From Symsagittifera roscoffensis (Eukaryota > Xenacoelomorpha > Acoela > Convolutidae): DNA of 64,000 bases. Position 1 is the first letter of the stretch, and every line of letters begins with the position of its first letter. The notes beneath the pieces are model-generated. The model worked only from the letters and a program-made list of their open reading frames with translations. It did no database searches and was not told where the DNA came from. The position numbers were made by a program, and so were the translations under genes. The stretch is from the NCBI RefSeq assembly GCF_963678635.1, contig NC_087062.1, positions 42,484,395-42,548,394 of the forward strand. The letters are read 5' to 3'. This document shows, piece by piece, positions 58,060 to 64,000 of this stretch.

Positions 58060-58944
58060 AATTTTTAGATTTCATTTTAGGCCCTTTCATTCGTGTTAAA
58101 ACTGACCAAGAGGTTGGTGAAATTTAACGCTCTCTTTTTGTAAGCATTCTTCCGTCAGAGGATTATTTCCAATTGTTATTTTCCATATTAAAATTGTCTT
58201 TTTTTTCTTTTGCAGAGTAAGAGTGAAAACCTGCGACCTGATTGTTGAGAACCTCATCCTTTTGTTTTTCTTTGCTTGGAGTTGCTGCACTGTTTGTTTT
58301 AAATTCATTAACCAAAACTCTAGATGGTGGTGTTTCGACATTCTTTCCTTCGACATTTTTGCTACCATTACAATACTTATAGCTCGTTGTTTCGTCATCG
58401 TTTTTCTCGTCGCTGGCATTATTGGAGCTTGGTTTTTGTGGGGACTGATTGTTTGGGATTTTGGTTTCCTATGTTGCACCAATCATCGTGATGACCTTTT
58501 TCTTGGCGTCCAGAAATCTTGCTTTGTTGACATTCCTGTAGTGAAGGTATGTGAAACGAGATTTCTACACCTTCCCACATTTTAAAGCCATCCATTCTCG
58601 ATTAGTAAGACCAGTCCGTCAGCTTTTTCTCTTGATCTTCGTTTTGAATTTTAACTTCTAAAAATTGCTCTTCCTGTGTAAACATCATGACCCGGTTCAG
58701 TTACGATACAGGTCTCACGTTGGAATATAGGGCTATGAGTTATGTCTTCTGGCAATTGGAGAATTAATTTCGCTTCGATATCGTTGCATACATAAGGCAT
58801 TCGACAATTTGTTTTTGGCTAGTTTAGGGTAATTGTTCTTGGGTCTATGAGACCTGGGAAAGCATCCCATGGGAAATACCGTCCTGTTAAAAAGATTGAT
58901 TCCTCGCCTTTGATGCTAGTTATGAATTGCTCTGCTTCGGGGGG
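58060..58944 (-). pseudogene. LINE-A ORF1, rightmost copy, C-terminal two thirds
   Basis: Counterpart of ORF1 in the other units. On the - strand, 59,019-58,819 contains PPPPPPEAEQFITSIKGEE; the Pro run is encoded by the G tract. Further down, 58,482-58,096 is a 128-codon basic stretch (MVQHRKPKSQTISPHKNQ). It is more diverged from the units than the units are from one another, as expected if it is the outer single copy. A hydrophobic 120-codon frame on the opposite strand (58,223-58,585) is a shadow. Confidence 0.7.
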
Positions 58945-58957
58945 AGGGGGGGGGGGG
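58935..58957. repeat. Variable poly-G tract at the transposon's left edge
   Basis: Six G, one A, then twelve G. The same tract recurs at each unit boundary with lengths G7 (14,705), G11 (17,800), G7 (20,017), G12 (23,110), G20 (27,795), G16 (35,261), G15 (39,997), G6 (44,681) and G13 (52,171). On the LINE-A coding strand it encodes a run of Pro. Confidence 0.9.
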
Positions 58958-59407
58958 CTGGGTTGCCGGACATCAAGCCGATGGGACTTCAAGCTGAATC
59001 GTAAAATTAGAGACTTCAACCGAATATTTTCTAATAAAGTTGTGAAATATGATTAATTTGAAAATTTTATTGAAGAGTTTCGGAATTTCATGATCTTTCT
59101 TCACTAGCTAATGGCGTTTTCATAAAATTTAATCCTACAAAAGGTGTTTAGGAAAGTTGGAAAATAAAAATGATTGAAGGGATTTTTCAAATTTATACAT
59201 TTCAAAAATCGGTTGATGTTATTAGCGTTTGCCAATCCCAAGTGGTGCATTGTCATGAACAACGCATTTTATGGACTAAACTTGTCTAAATTTTTGAAAA
59301 GCAACGTTTTACAGATGAAAAAATAGTGTTTTGAGGTGCTTGTACAGTTCAAATTTCGGCCTCAAGTCTTTTCGGCTTGAAGTCCGTCGGCTTGTTGTCC
59401 TAGAACC
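58945..59407. mobile_element. Complete small inverted-repeat DNA transposon (MITE-like, ~463 bp) in LINE-A ORF1
   Basis: Inverted ends: the left end reads GGGTTGCCGGACATCAAGCC from 58,960. The right end, read on the other strand from 59,407, is GGGTTCTAGGACAACAAGCC. Both continue with a second AAGCCGA copy, so each end is built of ~15-bp near-repeats. It is flanked by CTTCGGGNGG at 58,935-58,944 and 59,408-59,417, a probable 9-10 bp target duplication. The interior (59,000-59,350) has no coding capacity. Family unknown; a Mutator-like or hAT-like target length is possible. A poly-G stretch has grown between the left target copy and the left end. Confidence 0.7.
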
Positions 59408-59835
59408 CTTCGGGAGGAGCTAAAACTGTCAGTGTACGAAGTTTGCGGTCATCTTTGTCACAGTTATTGTTTTTGAGATTGTCATCTTCTGTTGCATTGT
59501 TGTGGGGAATTGTTTCAGTATATCGGAAGCACAACTTCGATATGCCTGCGCTAGACTTTTTGCTGACTTGACAATTTCTCTCGAAAATGGGGGGATGATT
59601 TTGATTATTTGGATTTGTTTTGTTTCTTCGGTCGATTTGTTTGCTGTTTGCGCATTTCTGAATTTTGTTTCCGTTTCAATCAGCACTCCATGAGTAATTG
59701 GTAGCTGAGATTCCATCAGTTGTTGTTGACTCATGACTTCGTATTGCTCGTGGGGGCAAAAAAGCCTTCACCCGAAGATATACTTGAAAAAATTTATATA
59801 TTTTTCTCTTTCAAAATGTAGAAATCATAAGGCAA
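59408..59835 (-). pseudogene. LINE-A ORF1 N-terminal third and 5' end (rightmost copy only)
   Basis: The - strand is open for 101 codons from 59,734 (MSQQQLMESQLPITHGVL) to 59,429. It continues in sense, past the DNA transposon, with the PPEAEQF segment of 58,944. It is Lys/Thr/Ser-rich with no sharp domain. This is the only copy of the LINE-A 5' part in the array. The 5' end is placed near 59,835 because similarity to the old LINE's end (10,060-10,170) stops there. Confidence 0.7.
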
Positions 59836-60146
59836 AAACATCAACTAAATTGCTTGTTAAATTTCTTTGACTTCTTCTCTTTTTAAATTTTTTGAAATTT
59901 TCGTTCAATTGCCAACATGCACAAAATTATCGGAGCAACTGATCAACACTTTTTAACTATCGGGAAGTTCTGGTTGAGAACTAAGTAAAATGCGAGTTTT
60001 TATTGCTGTGCTGGACTGCAGAAGCTGTATTCTTGAGAAATGTGCTTCAATCATTATTGTTAGATGTTGAATTGTTTGAAATTTTTAAGGTTACTACGAT
60101 TATTCTCTGGATTTTCTTGTCAGATGTATTTAGTTTTCAGTTAGAA
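59836..60146 (+). promoter_or_regulatory. Host 5' region between LINE-A and the CH-domain gene
   Basis: About 310 bp of AT-rich sequence with no repeat seen elsewhere in the window. A pyrimidine-rich run ending in TTTAGTTTTCAG (60,129-60,140) looks like a 3' splice site six bases before the start codon, so this stretch may be the end of a 5'-UTR intron. No clear TATA box or other promoter element was recognised. Confidence 0.4.
60132..60140 (+). other. Candidate 3' splice site before the CH gene start
   Basis: AGTTTTCAG follows a T-rich run and sits six bases upstream of the ATG at 60,147. This would make the first coding exon begin just before the start codon. Confidence 0.4.
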
Positions 60147-63100
60147 ATGGAGGAAGACATTGACATGGTATCAAAAGTGTACTTCGGCTGGGTAAATAGT
60201 GTTCTCGAAAATGCGAAAAATGGCCGGTTGATTAAAAGATTTGATCAGTTCGAAGATGGAGCTGTTCTTCTCGATCTTGTCAGGAAGCTCGATGAAACGT
60301 ACAACCTGTGTAAAGTAAAAGGTTTGCCAGACGCCGTGGAAATAGTTAAAAACTTTTTTGGTTCTCGCAATATTGAAAATACATTTGACGACGAAACAAC
60401 AGAAATTATGTTAATGGACATCCTCTGGGCTTTCATGTTGAACTTCACTATTTGTCCCGGAGATGAAATCAAGCCAGATGATAAATGTATTGAGCTTGGG
60501 CGATGCTTTTTAATGGAGTGGTTACAAATTTTGTGCCCAGAGGCAAGGGATTTCGACGGAGACGAAGAATTGACTATGTATTTTAAAGGAAATAGGTTGA
60601 TCATTGACGTCATCGAGTCGGTGTTTTCAACAACACTCACGCTGCCTTCTGGCAGCCTTCATAAAGAAATTTTTTGTTCTCTCATGCTTGTTGAAGAAGC
60701 TTTTGGAATCAGCAAAGAAATTTTGGACTCAAAAATGCTCATTGATGGTGAATGCCCAGAGTTTGCGTTAATTGTTTATTTGTCCTTACTAAAGACGAAA
60801 TATTTGGATGATACAAAACAGGGTAGTTTTGGTTCTAATATAGTTCAAGAAATTATTACCGAGCAACCCTCAAAAGAAAATTTTGAACTAGATTCGTCTG
60901 AGATTCATACCGAAACCATTGCTGGGAAAGAGTTAAGTGGAGGAAGTCATCATGAACGAACAAGCGAACAGCAGTTTGGGTTTCCGATATCAGGTTCAAT
61001 AACTTCACTTATCACTCCCTCTGAGAGTGGATTTTATTCATGCAACGGCAGTCACGAGAATGAAGCTGGCGATAAATTAGAAGCTATTAATGGATTTTCA
61101 TGCAGTACACCCCGCGAACTAACTGAATCAAATCTAAATTCATCCGAGAAAACATGGCAAGATTTTCTGGAAGGAAATTTTGAACAAAATGAAACATCGG
61201 GAGGCTCATCGTCAAAGTTGGACGACTGCTTGAAAAATGAAAGCAACCAGACTTCAAAGCAAGAGCTAAGTATTGATATACCTTCAAGTGTACATGATGA
61301 AGTAAGAAGTGCGCAAGACACTTTGTTGACTGTTGTTGCGTGTGAGGACACACAAAATTCGTGTTCCGGTGAAATTACCATCATTGATCAAAAAGATACT
61401 GTGGTTGAAATCGAGGATTCGTCAAATCCTTCCGAAGAAAGCAAAAATACAGGGATGCCTATTGCATCAGAAGAAAACGTTTCTACAGACACTCCGCTCA
61501 ACCCACATAGTCCAGTTACTGACAGTTGCATAAGCCAAACCAGCTCTCAAGTTTCGGCAAAATACACTCTCAGACAGACACCAGTTAGCCATGGAAGGCA
61601 ATCACCTTCTAGTGACCCACTAATGAATCTTCTTGACAGTATTGCCAGCAAAGGAAATACTTTAAAACAAGCACTAGATAATTCCCTTTTGAATGAATCC
61701 ATTCATACAGAGAAGAAATATCTAGATTTTGACGAGAAAGTGAAACTCATGGAGCGAATTACCGAATTAGAAACAAAAAACCTTGAACTGAGTCTCACGA
61801 TTGAAACGCTCTCTGGGGATCTAAGCGACAATGAACGAAAACTATCGAGTGAGTCCTTGAATTTTGACAAAGCATTAAAAGAAGCTAATCGATTACTGGA
61901 TGTCAACAGATCATTCAGGGAAGAAAATTTGAAAATGGAAGAAACAATAATTCACCTGGAAGATGTAATTCAGCAAAAAACCGCTGAAGCTTCGCAGTTG
62001 AGAAACCAGTTGAAATTTAAGTCAGACGAATGCGATTCTCTTCGCTTAAGGAATGAAAATATACCAACTATCGTTGATGTTGAAGAGAAGGACAGTATTA
62101 TATTGAGTATACAACATGACCTAGAAAATGTTATGTTCGAAAAATGTAAAATTGCACAAGAGCTGGAACATACACGTGAAGTCATTCACCAGCGAGATGA
62201 AAGTGCCAAAAAATTATTTACCACTGAACAACGAAAGACACAAAAATCCAATCAAGCAGATACCGAACAAAAGCTTGAGGAATTGAGCAGAACTATTGGG
62301 AATCTAGAAAAATCGCTCTTGGAATCTAATCAAAGAAATGCAAAATTGAATGAAAAACTTGACATGATAAATCATCCAAGCCACCTTAGTTACAGCTTCA
62401 TGACACCTAATGTGGGATTGTATCCTCTTCAATCTGATTTGACTGCGAGCAATCTCAATCGAAGCTACCCTGGATTCGATTGCATAAACCATTCAAAGCA
62501 CCATGTCACTTCTTTATCTTGTGCTGATAACTATAATCAAGTGACCGGCTTTGCTCCACATGACTCCAGAAAAGTTGAGTTGTTTGACCAGTACCCCTCT
62601 TACCGTAGTCAAAGAAAATCTGATTATCAATTTTTTGAAAGGCCTTCATGTGAAACTGTACATGCAAATAACGAAAAACCATGGCAAACAGATTTTTCAC
62701 CCCACCCTACTTCATCAAATTTGAGTTTCGATAATCAGAATAGAGCTCCGCTCTCTGGTTCATTGCGCGATGAAAATCTATGTGCCTGTCAAATAGCCAA
62801 TACATGTCGTAATGGCCAGCAAAGCGCGTGTTGTCCTAAGGAGGGCTTGTCTGTTGAACTTAACTCAGGAAAAAGGAACCTGAATCAGAGGCATTTCTCA
62901 TCTGAACATACGGCTAGCGAAAAATCGAAAGCAGAAACTGCTGTAAAAGCAAATAGTGAAACTCAAGAAGTGACAACTGACGTGGTGTCGGCAAATACGA
63001 GAAAACTTATTGACTCAATTTTGGCTAAATATTCAACGAATCGTCCAGATGAAATTGCCAGCACGCAGTCAATTACTGAACATGGTGTAAGCAGCCCTGG

Positions 63101-64000
63101 GCTGGATAACACTCTGAAAACAGAATACAATTCCATCAGAGAAGCAACAATGAAGCTTAGAGACGAATTAACTGATCCTAAACGTAACTTTAATGTTGAG
63201 ACCAGAAGCGTGTTCAGGAACGAAGCTTCGGATAGTGTAAAAATAAGGTCATTCGACGAGTTTGTTTCGTCTCCAATTTCAAAATCTAATGCTTCCAAAC
63301 CATTAATTGACAGCAGCGACGATTTAAAGCCATTTTTAAGCAGAACTTTGGCTTCTGCAGGCGTATTTCTGCACGATGGAAACACCGATCTACAAAATAA
63401 GTCACTTTTATCTTCAGTGAGGAATTGTGACAATGCATTGAATAACGCGACAACCAGCTCTACGAAAGGAAAATTTGGCGCCCTTTTCAAATCGTACGAC
63501 GATCAAGCCAATTCTGAGCACCGAATGAGCTCAACTGAAGATATCACTGCCACCCAAGATGTTAGTAGCAGAGTTGCCGAGATTGGACAACGTTTAAGAA
63601 ACGGAATATTTACAAGCTCGACAGACAGCAATCATGGTACAAGTGAGCAGAACGTTTCAGAATCAAATAAAATGGAACCATGTCACAGTGATGGAAACCC
63701 AAGTTCTCATAAATTCATGAAGCGCAATGATGTTAGACAGATTGGCGATGAGATTCTAACACGCTATAAAACTGAGCTGAGGCTGACGGACGATTCTAAT
63801 GGAGGGACCGGTAATTCATTTGTGAGAAGCTTAGACGATTCTTTTTTCAATAACTGGACTAGCATTAGATATCAAGGCGAAGTGTACAAATCAAAAATCC
63901 AGCCTCCGAAACTGGAACCCTCGAAACGCCCCGAAACTTCTTCGGCAGAACAAGAGAATGGCCTTGTTACTGCCTCAACAAGTGCGTTCGGAACACCGGA
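60147..64000 (+). CDS. Tandem calponin-homology, coiled-coil protein (partial, runs off the window)
   Basis: Open from ATG 60,147 to the window end: at least 1,284 codons with no stop or intron. Residues ~8-105 resemble the first CH domain of actinin/filamin-type actin-binding regions (FGWVNSVLE, FEDGAVLLDLVRKL, LMDILWAFMLNFTI). Residues ~118-225 resemble the second (FLMEWLQILCP, AFGISKEILDSKML, EFALIVYLSLL). A Ser/Glu/Thr-rich linker follows (~228-520), then a heptad-rich coiled coil (~525-735; MERITELETKNLELSLTIE, LEELSRTIGNLEKSLLE), then a long low-complexity part with two similar words, LIDSILAKYST (~952) and IGDEILTRYKT (~1197). The start is in good context (GAAATGG) and is the first ATG after a likely splice acceptor. 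The role is probably actin-linked and cytoskeletal; the CH call is by eye, and CH2 is divergent. No spectrin or Ig repeats are visible. Open frames on the opposite strand are shadows. Confidence 0.8.
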   Translation, partial: MEEDIDMVSKVYFGWVNSVLENAKNGRLIKRFDQFEDGAVLLDLVRKLDETYNLCKVKGLPDAVEIVKNFFGSRNIENTFDDETTEIMLMDILWAFMLNFTICPGDEIKPDDKCIELGRCFLMEWLQILCPEARDFDGDEELTMYFKGNRLIIDVIESVFSTTLTLPSGSLHKEIFCSLMLVEEAFGISKEILDSKMLIDGECPEFALIVYLSLLKTKYLDDTKQGSFGSNIVQEIITEQPSKENFELDSSEIHTETIAGKELSGGSHHERTSEQQFGFPISGSITSLITPSESGFYSCNGSHENEAGDKLEAINGFSCSTPRELTESNLNSSEKTWQDFLEGNFEQNETSGGSSSKLDDCLKNESNQTSKQELSIDIPSSVHDEVRSAQDTLLTVVACEDTQNSCSGEITIIDQKDTVVEIEDSSNPSEESKNTGMPIASEENVSTDTPLNPHSPVTDSCISQTSSQVSAKYTLRQTPVSHGRQSPSSDPLMNLLDSIASKGNTLKQALDNSLLNESIHTEKKYLDFDEKVKLMERITELETKNLELSLTIETLSGDLSDNERKLSSESLNFDKALKEANRLLDVNRSFREENLKMEETIIHLEDVIQQKTAEASQLRNQLKFKSDECDSLRLRNENIPTIVDVEEKDSIILSIQHDLENVMFEKCKIAQELEHTREVIHQRDESAKKLFTTEQRKTQKSNQADTEQKLEELSRTIGNLEKSLLESNQRNAKLNEKLDMINHPSHLSYSFMTPNVGLYPLQSDLTASNLNRSYPGFDCINHSKHHVTSLSCADNYNQVTGFAPHDSRKVELFDQYPSYRSQRKSDYQFFERPSCETVHANNEKPWQTDFSPHPTSSNLSFDNQNRAPLSGSLRDENLCACQIANTCRNGQQSACCPKEGLSVELNSGKRNLNQRHFSSEHTASEKSKAETAVKANSETQEVTTDVVSANTRKLIDSILAKYSTNRPDEIASTQSITEHGVSSPGLDNTLKTEYNSIREATMKLRDELTDPKRNFNVETRSVFRNEASDSVKIRSFDEFVSSPISKSNASKPLIDSSDDLKPFLSRTLASAGVFLHDGNTDLQNKSLLSSVRNCDNALNNATTSSTKGKFGALFKSYDDQANSEHRMSSTEDITATQDVSSRVAEIGQRLRNGIFTSSTDSNHGTSEQNVSESNKMEPCHSDGNPSSHKFMKRNDVRQIGDEILTRYKTELRLTDDSNGGTGNSFVRSLDDSFFNNWTSIRYQGEVYKSKIQPPKLEPSKRPETSSAEQENGLVTASTSAFGTP

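Noticed and set aside
58939-58957. The G tract as a G-quadruplex
   Set aside because: It is a single uninterrupted run (one A in one copy), not four separated runs. Long runs can stack, but nothing here shows a selected structure.
62963-63490. 175-codon - strand open frame and others antisense to the CH-domain gene
   Set aside because: They lie opposite a far longer open frame with recognisable domains and show no motif of their own.

Overview
The window is AT-rich eukaryotic (most likely invertebrate animal) DNA. One probable host gene starts at 60,147; almost everything to its left is transposable elements. The animal inference rests on the host protein (tandem calponin-homology domains plus a coiled coil) and on the element families: a Ty3/gypsy-like LTR element and APE-type LINEs of L1/Tx1-like and CR1/L2-like type. 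No species can be named from the sequence alone.

Layout. (1) 1-6,720, + strand: a broken Ty3/gypsy-like LTR element with recognisable gag, protease, RNase H and integrase regions. (2) 6,930-10,170, - strand: an old, heavily decayed LINE related to 'LINE-A'. (3) 10,180-14,862, - strand: the left end of a younger LINE-A (L1/Tx1-like), the only copy here that keeps the 3' tail and the reverse-transcriptase catalytic core. (4) 14,863-58,059: a tandem array of nine further LINE-A-derived units of 2.2-7.5 kb, separated by identical junctions at about 14,862, 17,961, 20,174, 23,272, 27,964, 35,443, 40,162, 44,837 and 52,350. Units 1-3 are LINE-A only. Units 4-9 carry pieces of a second LINE, 'LINE-B' (CR1/L2-like, + strand), nested inside LINE-A. 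(5) 58,060-59,835: the right end of LINE-A (ORF1 and 5' end), split by a complete small inverted-repeat DNA transposon (58,945-59,407). (6) 59,836-60,146: short host 5' region. (7) 60,147 to the window end: an open frame of at least 1,284 codons encoding a tandem-CH/coiled-coil protein.

How it fits together. Every internal junction joins the same point inside the small DNA transposon to the same point inside the LINE-A RT tail. The missing left end (LINE-A 3' tail) is found only at the left edge of the array, and the missing right end (other half of the DNA transposon plus LINE-A 5' end) only at the right edge. The simplest reading is that one LINE-A carrying the DNA transposon was tandemly duplicated in place and expanded to about 49 kb. 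All internal units share a deletion of about 480 bp that removes the RT active site, so they multiplied as DNA repeats and not by their own retrotransposition. LINE-B entered one unit and was copied along. A 5.3-kb two-unit repeat and a 16.9-kb tandem duplication (21,968-38,855 / 38,856-54,405, roughly 1% divergent where compared by eye) are nested in the array. No tRNA, rRNA, CRISPR or bacterial-type operon was seen. All family names come from motif reading; no database search was run.
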